Assembly (NCBI RefSeq): GCF_003263785.1
Contig: NZ_JYJK01000003.1
Span: forward strand, 1-49,089
Origin: Vibrio variabilis
Lineage (GTDB): Bacteria; Pseudomonadota; Gammaproteobacteria; Enterobacterales; Vibrionaceae
Length of the DNA stretch: 49,089 nucleotides
Reading direction: 5' to 3'
The position numbers and the translations under genes were made by a program. Numbering within the stretch: position 1 is the stretch's first letter; every line of letters starts with the position of its first letter. Positions 1 to 8,015 of this stretch are shown here, in pieces. The notes beneath the pieces are model-generated. The model saw nothing but the letters and a program-made list of their open reading frames with translations, made no database searches and was not told where the DNA came from.

Positions 1-253
1 TTTGGATCTTTGGGTTGGCTTAAATCGGCACGGAGACACGCAGGGCTTGGCATGCCTGACATGTATCGCACTGCGGTTTGTACAAGGTATTACCGCTGCG
101 ACGAAACCCATTAGCGAGCAGCATTTCGAAATTGTCGCTATTGTGCATCTCTTTTTCCAGCACGATAGCGACACGCTCTTCCTTGGTTGTAATGTAACTG
201 CAAGGCTGTTTGCGGCTAAGCCCAATTCGGATTTGTTGCACGGCCATTGTCAT
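1..253 (-). CDS. bpt: Aspartate/glutamate leucyltransferase (Bpt, ATE family), N-terminal part, frameshifted near the window edge
   Basis: Bpt transfers leucine from Leu-tRNA to proteins with N-terminal Asp or Glu and so marks them for ClpS/ClpAP degradation (family knowledge). The visible N-terminus carries the family's cysteine-rich block: CSYITTKEERVAIV, then ANGFRRSGNTLYKP, then CDTCQACQALRVSVP. The first ATG (251-253) overlaps the aat stop codon in an ATGA junction, so the two genes are translationally coupled; a second ATG two codons later is also possible. A stop at 20-22 interrupts the frame, but the next frame continues with FKPTQRSK, which matches the family's VPDFxPSRSQK segment. 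I read this as missing bases, not a true end. The rest of the gene lies beyond position 1. The family call is strong; the exact break is uncertain because so little sequence remains. Confidence 0.85.
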
Positions 254-977
254 TGATTCTCACCTCTGTCTATAGCCAATGATAGCGTTTGCGGTGAAAA
301 ACAGGAAAGATCCATGGCAGATTGTTGATGTTGCTGCAAACGTGACAGGAACTCATCACGACTCATTTCTATCGCACCGAGGGACTCCAAGTGTGGGTTC
401 ATCACTTGGCAGTCAATCAGCTTCCCACCAAGCTGAGTGAAATGATGACAGAAATACCAAAGGGCGATTTTTGATGCATTGGGGCAAGGGAGAACATGGA
501 TTCACCACAGAAAACTTGGCCAATTGAGAGTCCATAAAGTCCGCCAATGAGTTCATCGTCTCGCCATACTTCAACCGAGTGACAGTAGCCCATCTTAGCC
601 AGTGTGATATAGGCGGCACGCATGTCGTCGTTGAGCCATGTTTCCTCTAGTGGGCGGGTGCTTGAGCAGTAGCCGATGACCGCTTCGGTATTATGGTTGA
701 TAGTGACGCGATACTGATGCTTGCGCTGAAACTTTTTAAGGCTTTTTGATGGCTTGTAAATTTCAGGCTTAAATACAGCACGTGGAGATGGGCTCCACCA
801 AAGCAATGGCTCATTGGGTCCAAACCACGGAAATACACCATTCTTGTAAGCACTGATTAGACGCTCTGGGCGTAAATCGCCGCCAAATGCAAGCAGTCCG
901 TTGGGCTCGTCTAATGCTTCATATGGCGAGGGGAAGCTTAGGTCTTCGACATCCAACTCGGGAAGATAAATGGTCAT
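250..977 (-). CDS. aat: Leucyl/phenylalanyl-tRNA-protein transferase (Aat), one frameshift
   Basis: Aat adds Leu or Phe to N-terminal Lys or Arg of proteins, creating a ClpS-recognised N-degron in the cytoplasm. Family landmarks are clear: FPSPYEALDEPNGLLAFGGD near the N-terminus, then GVFPWF, LLWWSPSPRAVF, GGLYGLSIGQVFCGESMFS. After GESMFSLAP the frame is lost at a CCCC run (minus strand, about 481-485). One added C restores NASKIALWYFCHHF and continues through CQVMNPHLESLGAIEMSRDEF to a TGA at 250-252. The restored protein is 242 aa, close to the E. coli length of 234. The gene overlaps the start of bpt by 4 bases. The break is most likely a sequencing error in the homopolymer. Confidence 0.92.
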
Positions 978-1012
978 ACGAAAGTGGCTCTGTGTTCTAG
1001 GTTTTTGCTATG

Positions 1013-1028
1013 TACTAGTTAACTAGTA
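1013..1028. promoter_or_regulatory. Trp-operator-like palindrome (candidate TrpR site)
   Basis: TACTAGTTAACTAGTA is a perfect 16-base palindrome. Its core ACTAGTTAACTAGT is identical to the centre of the E. coli trp operator (recalled consensus). It lies between the divergent genes aat (starts at 977) and aroA (starts at 1170). TrpR-tryptophan would be expected to repress the promoter it overlaps; control of aroA, a step of the common aromatic pathway, is the natural reading. No TrpR-regulated gene other than aroA is nearby, so the target is inferred. Confidence 0.6.
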
Positions 1029-1048
1029 TTTGTTTGGTTGTTTTTTGA

Positions 1049-1070
1049 CCCCTAATGGTATGATTAGGGG
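1049..1070. promoter_or_regulatory. Perfect inverted repeat upstream of aroA
   Basis: CCCCTAAT, six bases (GGTATG), then ATTAGGGG. A TATGAT hexamer (1059-1064) lies inside the repeat and could be a -10 element. No T-run follows on either strand, so it does not look like a terminator; an operator or an RNA stem is more likely. A third small dyad, GATACTTC/GAAGTATC (1122-1129 and 1141-1148), sits just before the aroA ribosome binding site (AAAGGA, 1152-1157). Confidence 0.4.
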
Positions 1071-1169
1071 TAGCGCTTGGTCACTATTTTCGATAGTCTG
1101 CCAGTACGAAGAATTATAGAGGATACTTCACGTTAGGATCGAAGTATCGACAAAGGATTAAACACCCCA

Positions 1170-2450
1170 ATGGAAAGCTTAACATTACAACCTATTCAGA
1201 AAGTATCGGGAACCGTTAATCTTCCTGGTTCGAAAAGCGTTTCCAACCGTGCCTTACTTCTTGCAGCACTTGCTGAAGGCACGACAACACTGACTAACCT
1301 ACTCGATAGTGATGACATCCGTCATATGCTTAACGCGCTTACTAAACTTGGCGTTGAGTATCAGTTATCTGACGACAAAACTCAATGTGTGGTCAAAGGT
1401 TTAGGTAAGGCGTTTACCGTAGATGCAGCCACAGAATTGTTTTTGGGCAATGCAGGTACCGCAATGCGCCCCCTTGCTGCAGCTCTGTGTTTAGGACAAG
1501 GTGAGTTTGTACTTACTGGTGAGCCTCGCATGAAAGAGCGACCAATTGGTCACTTAGTCGATGCGCTTGTCGAAGCGGGCGCGGATATTACTTATCTTGA
1601 GAGCGAGCATTACCCTCCGTTAAAAATTAACGGCACTGGATTAAAAGGTGGCCACGTTAAAATCGATGGATCTATCTCAAGCCAGTTCCTGACCGCCTTT
1701 TTGATGTCAGCGCCTCTTGCGAAAGCGGATGTGACGATTGAGATTGTTGGTGACTTAGTGTCTAAGCCATACATCGATATTACTCTACACATCATGAAGC
1801 AGTTTGGCGTTGAAGTTGAAAACCAAAACTATCAGCAATTTGTTGTGAAAAGTGGTCAACAATACCGCTCACCGGGTCAATTCTTGGTGGAAGGGGATGC
1901 ATCATCGGCCTCTTACTTTCTTGCTGCTGCGGCAATCAAAGGTGGTGAAATTAAAGTCACAGGTATTGGTAAAAATAGTATCCAAGGTGACATTCATTTC
2001 GCTGACGCGCTGGAAAAAATGGGCGCAGACATTGAATGGGGTGATGATTACATTTTGTGCCGCAAAGGTGAGTTAGTCGGCATTGATATGGACTACAACC
2101 ATATCCCCGATGCTGCGATGACTATCGCGACAACGGCGCTATTTGCAAAAGGCACCACGGCCATTCGCAATGTTTACAACTGGCGTGTAAAAGAAACCGA
2201 TCGACTTGCTGCGATGGCGACAGAACTACGTAAAGTAGGCGCGAAAGTCGAAGAGGGGGAAGACTACATTATTGTCGAACCGACATCGGAGCTTAAACAT
2301 GCCGCCATTGATACTTATGATGATCACCGTATGGCGATGTGTTTCTCGCTGGTCGCATTGAGCGACACACCAGTGACGATCAATGATCCTAAATGTACGT
2401 CAAAAACCTTCCCGGACTACTTTGACAAACTAGCCGGACTTAGCCAGTAA
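1170..2450 (+). CDS. aroA: 3-phosphoshikimate 1-carboxyvinyltransferase (EPSP synthase)
   Basis: Catalyses the sixth step of the shikimate pathway: shikimate-3-phosphate plus PEP gives EPSP, on the way to chorismate, Trp, Tyr, Phe and folate. The 426-aa length is normal. Visible motifs: [20 protein letters not shown] with the substrate-binding Lys22; [11 protein letters not shown] (Asn94-Gly96-Pro101), the class I, glyphosate-sensitive form; [34 protein letters not shown]; and the C-terminal [12 protein letters not shown] single-gene unit with its own terminator. A trp-operator-like palindrome at 1013-1028 suggests tryptophan control, which would be unusual for aroA. SerC, its operon partner in E. 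coli, is not here. Confidence 0.98.
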   Translation: MESLTLQPIQKVSGTVNLPGSKSVSNRALLLAALAEGTTTLTNLLDSDDIRHMLNALTKLGVEYQLSDDKTQCVVKGLGKAFTVDAATELFLGNAGTAMRPLAAALCLGQGEFVLTGEPRMKERPIGHLVDALVEAGADITYLESEHYPPLKINGTGLKGGHVKIDGSISSQFLTAFLMSAPLAKADVTIEIVGDLVSKPYIDITLHIMKQFGVEVENQNYQQFVVKSGQQYRSPGQFLVEGDASSASYFLAAAAIKGGEIKVTGIGKNSIQGDIHFADALEKMGADIEWGDDYILCRKGELVGIDMDYNHIPDAAMTIATTALFAKGTTAIRNVYNWRVKETDRLAAMATELRKVGAKVEEGEDYIIVEPTSELKHAAIDTYDDHRMAMCFSLVALSDTPVTINDPKCTSKTFPDYFDKLAGLSQ

Positions 2451-2455
2451 TTTTT

Positions 2456-2491
2456 AAAGCGCCTTATCGAAAGATAGGGCGCTTTGGTTTT
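2456..2491 (+). terminator. Rho-independent terminator of aroA
   Basis: AAAGCGCC and GGCGCTTT arms around a short loop, followed by GGTTTTG, starting 5 bases after the aroA stop codon. Confidence 0.8.
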
Positions 2492-2560
2492 GAAGACCGA
2501 GTTTTAAAGATCTCGTTTTTGAAGGCCTAGATTTTGAAGAACTCGTTTTTACAGATGCCG
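2488..2560. repeat. Five degenerate 14-15 base tandem repeats
   Basis: Units: TTTTGAAGACCGAG, TTTTAAAGATCTCG, TTTTTGAAGGCCTAG, ATTTTGAAGAACTCG, TTTTTACAGATGCCG. They share a T-run, then GAAG or AAAG, then a short CTCG/CTAG-like end. They fill the space between the aroA terminator and the yciN stop. No function is evident. Confidence 0.55.
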
Positions 2561-2564
2561 ACAA

Positions 2565-2810
2565 TTATTTGAGCGTGAACTCTTTAGAAAGATGGTGAGC
2601 TAGGTATTTAAACATATTGAAAACTGCCGTCGTTTTCTCAGTCGGTAAACCATTGTCATCCAAAAAATAGTTGCCTTTAAAGACCAATACTCCGTCTTTC
2701 TCCTCTACGCTATCAGCGCGCATGCCATCTAGGTAGTCGTCATGCTCTTGGATGACTTGGTTAGCAATTAACAAAAGGTCGAATGGTGAGATAGGCGTTT
2801 TTTGTGACAT
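2565..2810 (-). CDS. yciN: YciN family protein (DUF2498)
   Basis: An 81-aa cytoplasmic protein of unknown function, recognised by its match to E. coli YciN: PFDLLLIANQVIQEHDDYL, DGVLVFKGNYFLDDNGLP, then TTAVFNMFKYLAHHLS. The start MSQKT at 2810 is preferred over an upstream Met because GAGG sits 7 bases before it and family members begin here. In E. coli yciN is also beside topA, so the neighbourhood is conserved, although here the two genes diverge. Confidence 0.88.
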   Translation of the reverse strand: MSQKTPISPFDLLLIANQVIQEHDDYLDGMRADSVEEKDGVLVFKGNYFLDDNGLPTEKTTAVFNMFKYLAHHLSKEFTLK

Positions 2811-3144
2811 ATTGATGTCCTCTATATATATGGCTTTGCCGTAGTGTATGAGCGACACCGCATTTTGCAAGGGTAAATATCTCAGCTATAGTTAGCAGCA
2901 ATTTGTGATTTGCGACAAACTTTGCTTAATGTTGCTGGTCAAGCTGGGTAAATGACGTTTAATATTGCGCCATTTTTCAAATAGCGAGCCTGTATCGATC
3001 GGACATTTGTCGACCAATTAGCTTCTGATTGTAAAAAAACAGGTTGATCTTCTTTTGTTCTCGCTCAATAGTAAAAAAAGAAGCATACATTTCGAACATC
3101 GTGCGATTAAATGTCGCAATGTGATATAGGACGTTAGTGTCATT
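2811..3144. other. Divergent intergenic region between yciN and topA
   Basis: An AT-rich 334-base stretch that must hold the promoters of yciN and topA. A short dyad (TGCGA, 7 bases, TCGCA) lies about 35 bases before the topA start. I see no ORF, riboswitch or convincing single promoter. Confidence 0.5.
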
Positions 3145-5781
3145 ATGGGAAAGTCACTAGTTATAGTGGAGTCACCTGCTAAAGCTAAAACCATTAATAA
3201 GTACCTCGGTAAAGACTTTATTGTTAAGTCGAGTGTGGGTCACGTTCGTGATTTGCCAACTGCCGGTCAGAGTACAGGTAAAAAAGCGGCTGCGGTGTCT
3301 ACCAAAGGCTTAAGTGCTGAAGAAAAAGCACGAATTAAAAAAGAAAAAGACCGTAAGGCACTCATCAAAAAGATGGGTATCAACCCATTCGACGATTGGG
3401 CGGCAAACTATCAAGTGCTACCTGGCAAAGAAAAGGTAGTCGCTGAGCTGCAAAAGCTTGCCAAAGACGCTGACCACGTTTATCTCGCAACCGATTTGGA
3501 CCGCGAAGGAGAAGCTATCGCATGGCACCTTCGTGAGATCATCGGCGGCGATGAAGAGCGATATAAGCGTGTGGTCTTTAATGAAATTACTAAAAATGCT
3601 ATCCAACAAGCGTTCCAGGATCCTGGCGAGCTGAATATGGATGGTGTTAATGCTCAGCAAGCGCGTCGTTTCCTCGACCGAGTTGTGGGCTTTATGGTGT
3701 CTCCGTTACTTTGGAAAAAAGTCGCTAGGGGCTTGTCTGCTGGCCGCGTACAGTCGGTTGCCGTTAAGCTGCTGGTAGAGCGTGAGCGTGAAATCAATGC
3801 GTTTATTCCAGAAGAGTTCTGGGATATTCATGCAGACACCAAAACAACAGACAAAACTGACTTCCGTTTACTTGTTGCTCAGAAGCAAGGCAAGGCATTT
3901 AAGCCTGTTAACGAGGCGGAAGCGAAAGCGGCGGTCGCAACACTCGATAAGGCCGTATACGAAGTTTGCAAACGTGAAGATAGACCAACACAGAGCAAAC
4001 CGTCAGCGCCATATATCACGTCAACACTGCAGCAGGCGGCAAGTACGCGTCTAGGCTATGGTGTGAAAAAGACCATGATGCTCGCTCAAAGGCTCTATGA
4101 GGCGGGTTACATCACATATATGCGTACTGACTCGACTAACCTCAGTGCAGAAGCTGTGGATGCGGTACGTGGCTTTATTGATAGTGAATTCGGTGACGCT
4201 TACCTACCGGCTAAGCCAAACTTCTACGGTAGCAAAGAAGGGGCGCAAGAAGCGCACGAAGCGATCCGTCCATCAGACGTGAATGTTAAAGTTGACGATC
4301 TGAAAGGGATGGAAGCGGACGCTCACAAACTGTATGCGTTGATTTGGAATCAATTTGTTGCGTGTCAAATGACGCCAGCGAAATACGATTCGACGACCAT
4401 CAGTGTTAAAGCGGATGACTACACGCTAAAAGCGAAAGGCCGAATTCTTAAGTTTGATGGTTGGACTCGCGTGCAGCGTCCAATGGGCAAAAATGAAGAT
4501 GCGATTCTTCCAGCCGTTCAACTGGGTGATAAGCTCGACTTAGTCGCACTGGATCCAAAACAGCACTTCACTAAGCCGCCAGCGCGCTTTACTGAAGCTG
4601 CATTGGTTAAAGAACTTGAGAAACGTGGCATTGGCCGTCCGTCGACCTATGCTTCTATCATCTCTACGATCCAAGATCGCGGTTACGTGAAAGTGGATCA
4701 GCGTCGTTTCTACGCAGAGAAGATGGGTGAGATCGTTACAGACCGTCTGGATGACAGCTTTACCGATTTGATGAACTATGACTTCACTGCTCGTATGGAG
4801 CAGAAGCTAGACCAGATCGCAGAAGGTGAGACCAACTGGAAGCAAGTTCTGAATGACTTCTTTGCCGAGTTCACCACCGACCTTGGTAAAGCGGAGCTTG
4901 ATGAAGAGCATGGCGGTATGAAGCCAAACCACATCGTTGAAACTGACATCGAGTGTCCAACATGTGGTCGCCCAATGGGCATCCGTACAGCGTCAACAGG
5001 TGTATTCCTAGGTTGTTCTGGTTATGCGCTGCCGCCGAAAGAGCGTTGCAAAACGACCATCAACCTTGGTGACGAAGAAGGCATTATCAACGTTCTAGAA
5101 GAAGACGTTGAAACCGCTGCACTTCGCGCTAAGAAGCGTTGTCCAATCTGTGAAACGGCGATGGACGCGTACCTGATTGACGACAAGCGTAAGCTTCATG
5201 TGTGTGGTAACAACCCGAACTGTGAAGGTTATGTGGTAGAGCACGGCGAGTTTAAGGTGAAAGGCTATGATGGCCCAACCGTTGAATGTGATAAATGTGG
5301 CTCTGAGATGGTATTGAAAAATGGCCGTTTTGGTAAGTACATGGATTGCACCAGCGAAACCTGTAAGAACACACGTAAGATCCTTAAGAACGGTGAAATC
5401 GCACCGCCTAAAGAAGATCCTGTGCATTTCCCTGAGTTGCCTTGTGAAAACTCAGATGCGTATTTTGTATTGCGTGACGGTGCTTCTGGCCTGTTTATGG
5501 CGGCAAGCAACTTCCCTAAATCACGTGAAACCCGTGCCCCGTTGGTGAGTGAGCTTGCTCGCTTTAAAGAGCGCTTATCACCTAAGTTTGTTTACTTAGC
5601 TGACGCGCCAACAGAAGACCCAGATGGTCGCCCAACGGTTGTTCGCTTCAGTCGTAAGACCAAAGAGAACTACATTCGTTCAGAGATTGATGGCAAGCCA
5701 TCTGGTTGGACAGGCCTCTATGTTGATGGCAAGTGGGAAATCACTGACAAACGCAAGAAGCCTAAAGAGTCGAAAGCGTAA
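3145..5781 (+). CDS. topA: DNA topoisomerase I (type IA)
   Basis: Relaxes negative supercoils by transient single-strand cleavage. The 878-aa protein has an N-terminal TOPRIM domain ([18 protein letters not shown], then [15 protein letters not shown] with the metal-binding acidic cluster), the active-site Tyr325 in [10 protein letters not shown], and the conserved [20 protein letters not shown] block. Three C-terminal zinc-binding modules follow ([23 protein letters not shown] starts), then a Topo C-terminal associated domain ([20 protein letters not shown]). It is intact and of normal length. It stands alone, with its own terminator at 5810. Confidence 0.98.
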   Translation: MGKSLVIVESPAKAKTINKYLGKDFIVKSSVGHVRDLPTAGQSTGKKAAAVSTKGLSAEEKARIKKEKDRKALIKKMGINPFDDWAANYQVLPGKEKVVAELQKLAKDADHVYLATDLDREGEAIAWHLREIIGGDEERYKRVVFNEITKNAIQQAFQDPGELNMDGVNAQQARRFLDRVVGFMVSPLLWKKVARGLSAGRVQSVAVKLLVEREREINAFIPEEFWDIHADTKTTDKTDFRLLVAQKQGKAFKPVNEAEAKAAVATLDKAVYEVCKREDRPTQSKPSAPYITSTLQQAASTRLGYGVKKTMMLAQRLYEAGYITYMRTDSTNLSAEAVDAVRGFIDSEFGDAYLPAKPNFYGSKEGAQEAHEAIRPSDVNVKVDDLKGMEADAHKLYALIWNQFVACQMTPAKYDSTTISVKADDYTLKAKGRILKFDGWTRVQRPMGKNEDAILPAVQLGDKLDLVALDPKQHFTKPPARFTEAALVKELEKRGIGRPSTYASIISTIQDRGYVKVDQRRFYAEKMGEIVTDRLDDSFTDLMNYDFTARMEQKLDQIAEGETNWKQVLNDFFAEFTTDLGKAELDEEHGGMKPNHIVETDIECPTCGRPMGIRTASTGVFLGCSGYALPPKERCKTTINLGDEEGIINVLEEDVETAALRAKKRCPICETAMDAYLIDDKRKLHVCGNNPNCEGYVVEHGEFKVKGYDGPTVECDKCGSEMVLKNGRFGKYMDCTSETCKNTRKILKNGEIAPPKEDPVHFPELPCENSDAYFVLRDGASGLFMAASNFPKSRETRAPLVSELARFKERLSPKFVYLADAPTEDPDGRPTVVRFSRKTKENYIRSEIDGKPSGWTGLYVDGKWEITDKRKKPKESKA

Positions 5782-5809
5782 CAGCGCTTAGTGACCCTAG
5801 AGTGTTAAT

Positions 5810-5847
5810 AAAACCTGATGTGTCGTTTGATACATCAGGTTTTTTAT
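5810..5847 (+). terminator. Rho-independent terminator of topA
   Basis: AAACCTGATGT and ACATCAGGTTT arms around GTCGTTTGAT, followed by a T-run; begins about 28 bases after the topA stop. Confidence 0.9.
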
Positions 5848-5881
5848 TAGTTTGAAAACATCCTGCTATTTACAACAAAAC

Positions 5882-5916
5882 ACAAAAAGCAAAAGAGCCG
5901 CATCACTGCGGCTCTT
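5882..5916 (-). terminator. Terminator of the 55-aa small ORF (minus strand)
   Basis: Read on the minus strand: AAGAGCCGCA, GTGA loop, TGCGGCTCTT, then TTGCTTTTTG. It lies about 31 bases downstream of the stop at 5947 and supports the small ORF as a real transcription unit. Confidence 0.8.
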
Positions 5917-5946
5917 AAATGTCTTTCGCTTGTCTTTCGAGCGGGG

Positions 5947-6114
5947 TTACTTGTCTTCTGACAAACCCACAAGCGCCGACTGAGTTTCCATAATATGAGC
6001 ATCGATATCACTGCTATCGCTGATACCCAGTTGCTCGCGAGCCTCATCTTCACTGATTCCCAAGTGGCAGCACAGCAAATCGATGGCCATCTGAAAGTTG
6101 TTGTTTTCTACCAT
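5947..6114 (-). CDS. Small acidic protein of 55 aa, unrecognised
   Basis: I do not recognise the family. The ORF starts at an ATG (6112-6114) with an AAGGAAA ribosome binding site 6 bases upstream and ends at a TAA followed by a good terminator hairpin, so a gene is likely. The protein begins MVENNNFQMAIDLLCCHLG, has a CC pair, then two related stretches (LGISEDEAR and LGISDSSDI), and ends VGLSEDK. It is strongly acidic, with no signal peptide or membrane segment; predicted mostly helical from its composition. It lies convergent with topA and divergent from htpX. It is probably a cytoplasmic conserved hypothetical protein. Confidence 0.65.
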   Translation of the reverse strand: MVENNNFQMAIDLLCCHLGISEDEAREQLGISDSSDIDAHIMETQSALVGLSEDK

Positions 6115-6529
6115 GGTGGTTTCCTTTTCCTATGGGCTTTGACCTGCTTGGACTTTATCTTGTCAGTGCCAGAGTCACAATAAGACCAAAGTCTAAGGCC
6201 TCAAAGCCCGATCTCCTCACACAACAATGTTGCATTGCATCTCTCCAGCGGCACATAATGAGCGTGCTGGAGATTGCTTCACTATTTCAATACGTTATTC
6301 TTTATAAAGTAGTCAAAAGATTAATGCTTTGTTGCAATTTAAAGCTTAACCTTGAATTTCAAATCCACGACACTATGTATATATTGAATGTGAAAAATGC
6401 CACTTGGATCTCAAAGTAGTGTTGATACTGCGAGCAAGATAACAATCACCAAGAGAAAAACACAAAGGCATGATGCTCAAGTAACATTGAGTAGATAGAA
6501 AAATAGCTTCTTAATCTGGAGAAATGTAA
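6115..6529. other. Intergenic region upstream of htpX
   Basis: A 415-base region between the divergent small ORF and htpX. Apart from the promoter candidate at 6351-6379 I see nothing convincing; the open frames across it lack family features and ribosome binding sites. An htpX ribosome binding site, TGGAGAAA, lies just before the start. Confidence 0.5.
6351..6379 (+). promoter_or_regulatory. Candidate sigma-32 (heat-shock) promoter for htpX
   Basis: CTTGAA, 14 bases, then CACTATGTA. The -35 fits the sigma-32 consensus and the -10 matches CCCCATNTA at 6 of 8 defined positions, with an allowed spacer. htpX is a known heat-shock gene in E. coli. The -10 match is only moderate. Confidence 0.4.
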
Positions 6530-7405
6530 ATGAAGCGAGTAGCACTCTTTTTAGCGACTAACCTTGCGGTAGTTTTGGTATTGAGTATTGTCCTCAATAT
6601 CGTCTACGCGGTGACAGGTATGCAGCCTGGTAGCCTATCAGGGTTACTCATTATGGCTGCAGTATTTGGCTTTGGTGGCTCGTTTATCTCTTTGATGATG
6701 TCAAAGAGCATGGCGCTGCGATCAGTCGGCGGAATGGTGATTGAAAGTCCACGCAACGAGACAGAGCATTGGTTACTGGAAACAGTGAGCCGTCAGTCAC
6801 AGCAAGCAGGCATTGGTATGCCAACGGTTGCGATCTATGACTCGCCTGACATTAATGCATTTGCAACGGGTGCAAAGCGTGATGATTCGCTCGTTGCGGT
6901 ATCTTCAGGTCTGCTACACAACATGACTCGTGATGAGGCAGAAGCGGTTCTGGCGCACGAGGTAAGTCACATTGCCAATGGTGACATGGTTACCATGACG
7001 CTGATGCAAGGCGTGGTGAACACCTTTGTTATCTTCTTGTCGCGTTTTATTGCCAATATCGTCGCATCAAACAACTCCGATGAAGAAGGCGAGGGTGGCA
7101 GTAACATGATGGTTTACTTCGGTGTGTCGTTTGTTCTTGAAATGGTATTTGGCTTCCTAGCAAGCTTTATTACCATGTGGTACAGCCGTCATCGTGAGTT
7201 CCATGCTGATGCTGGCGCGGCAAGCCTGGTTGGTAAGCAGAAGATGATTGCGGCGCTTGAGCGTCTGAAAATGAGCCAAGAATCTCAGCTTGAGGGCTCA
7301 ATGATGGCATTTGGTATCAATGGTAAGCGTTCTATCACAGAACTACTGATGAGCCACCCACCGCTAGAAAAACGTATTAATGCACTACGTAGCGAACAGT
7401 ACTAG
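6530..7405 (+). CDS. htpX: Membrane zinc metalloprotease HtpX
   Basis: An inner-membrane M48-family protease that, with FtsH, removes damaged membrane proteins. The 291 residues include two N-terminal membrane helices (about 4-26 and 34-55), the zinc site HEVSH at residues 143-147 within [16 protein letters not shown], two further hydrophobic helices (about 158-180 and 190-215), and a downstream EFHADAGAA segment carrying the third zinc ligand. The length matches the family (E. coli 293). Monocistronic, with a strong terminator after it. Likely heat- or envelope-stress-induced. Confidence 0.97.
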   Translation: MKRVALFLATNLAVVLVLSIVLNIVYAVTGMQPGSLSGLLIMAAVFGFGGSFISLMMSKSMALRSVGGMVIESPRNETEHWLLETVSRQSQQAGIGMPTVAIYDSPDINAFATGAKRDDSLVAVSSGLLHNMTRDEAEAVLAHEVSHIANGDMVTMTLMQGVVNTFVIFLSRFIANIVASNNSDEEGEGGSNMMVYFGVSFVLEMVFGFLASFITMWYSRHREFHADAGAASLVGKQKMIAALERLKMSQESQLEGSMMAFGINGKRSITELLMSHPPLEKRINALRSEQY

Positions 7406-7435
7406 TACTGAACCTTAAACAACCCGAACCTATTA

Positions 7436-7467
7436 AAAAGCTTGGAAAATTTTCCAAGCTTTTTTTT
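7436..7467 (+). terminator. Terminator of htpX
   Basis: A perfect self-complementary AAAAAGCTTGGAAAA/TTTTCCAAGCTTTTT hairpin ending in eight Ts, about 30 bases after the htpX stop. Confidence 0.9.
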
Positions 7468-7525
7468 GATCTTTTCAAAATTGCGACCCGTAGTAGTTAT
7501 ACAAAAAATTGAAAATGCAAAAACT

Positions 7526-7574
7526 TGTATAAGTTTTGGGATGTACTAACTTGTACAGTAGGAATAAATGTATA
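7526..7574 (+). promoter_or_regulatory. Cluster of four TGTAYN boxes before the lipid operon (candidate MerR/LitR-type operator)
   Basis: TGTATA (7526), TGTACT (7542), TGTACA (7552) and TGTATA (7569) lie within 49 bases, just upstream of the first gene of the operon. The first is inside the palindrome ACTTGTATAAGT. Class II LitR light-responsive regulators of the MerR family bind paired TGTACA-type boxes (recalled from Pseudomonas putida, spacing 12). Here the closest pair has spacing 11. Separately, TGATCT (7467) and CGTA (7489) 16 bases apart resemble a RpoE/ChrR-type ECF promoter, but weakly. Binding is inferred. Confidence 0.4.
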
Positions 7575-7591
7575 ACTAACAAAGGGTTGTT

Positions 7592-8011
7592 ATGAATATC
7601 GAAGCCGTCAGTGAGGTTTACGGAAAACTGAGCAAAGACAACCTGTATTTGCTCGAAGACATTTATCACAAGGACGTGGTGTTTGAGGATTCGGCTCACC
7701 GTTTCGAAGGCTGGGATCAACTCTCTGCGTATTTCGACTCTCTTTATACCAACGTCATTCAATGTGACTTTCATATTCGTCATCATCAGCAAGTTGAAGA
7801 CACGGGTTTTCTGACTTGGACAATGAAGCTTAAGCACCCAAAACTCAACGGGGGACAGCCTGTAGAGGTTAACGGGGTCAGCCAGATCCGCTTTAGCGGC
7901 GACCGCGTGATCTACCATCGCGACTATTTCGATTTAGGCGAAATGCTGTATGAGAACATACCGCTACTTGGTGTGGTCATCAGAAATATCAAGCAAAGGC
8001 TAGGGAAGTAG
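7592..8011 (+). CDS. NTF2-like (SnoaL-like) small protein, first gene of the lipid operon
   Basis: A 139-aa soluble protein with the shape of a nuclear-transport-factor-2-like fold: an N-terminal helix (EAVSEVYGKLSKDNLYLLEDIYHKDVVFED), then DSAHRFEGWDQLSAYFDSLY, alternating strands, and a C-terminal VIYHRDYFDLGEM segment. Members of this fold act as small-molecule-binding or isomerase-like proteins, but the substrate here is unknown. It is spaced 4 bases from the SDR gene and so is cotranscribed. An AAAGGG ribosome binding site precedes the ATG. Its constant association with the Cfa/FAD/DUF1365 genes suggests a role in fatty-acyl modification. Confidence 0.8.
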   Translation: MNIEAVSEVYGKLSKDNLYLLEDIYHKDVVFEDSAHRFEGWDQLSAYFDSLYTNVIQCDFHIRHHQQVEDTGFLTWTMKLKHPKLNGGQPVEVNGVSQIRFSGDRVIYHRDYFDLGEMLYENIPLLGVVIRNIKQRLGK

Positions 8012-8015
8012 CACC

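Noticed and set aside
1049..1070. CCCCTAAT/ATTAGGGG hairpin as a terminator of aat or of an upstream transcript
   Set aside because: No T-run follows on either strand, and it lies upstream, not downstream, of both neighbouring genes.
5847..6053. Minus-strand frame of 68 codons overlapping the 55-aa small ORF
   Set aside because: It reads through the terminator hairpin and lacks a ribosome binding site; the other frame has both a ribosome binding site and a terminator.
6132..6419. Plus-strand open frame of 95 codons upstream of htpX
   Set aside because: No ribosome binding site, no domain, and it overlaps the likely htpX promoter region and the small ORF's upstream region.
7475..7918. Minus-strand open frame of 147 codons opposite the NTF2-like gene
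   Set aside because: It is the antisense of a gene with clear family features and coupling to its operon; its own sequence shows no motif.
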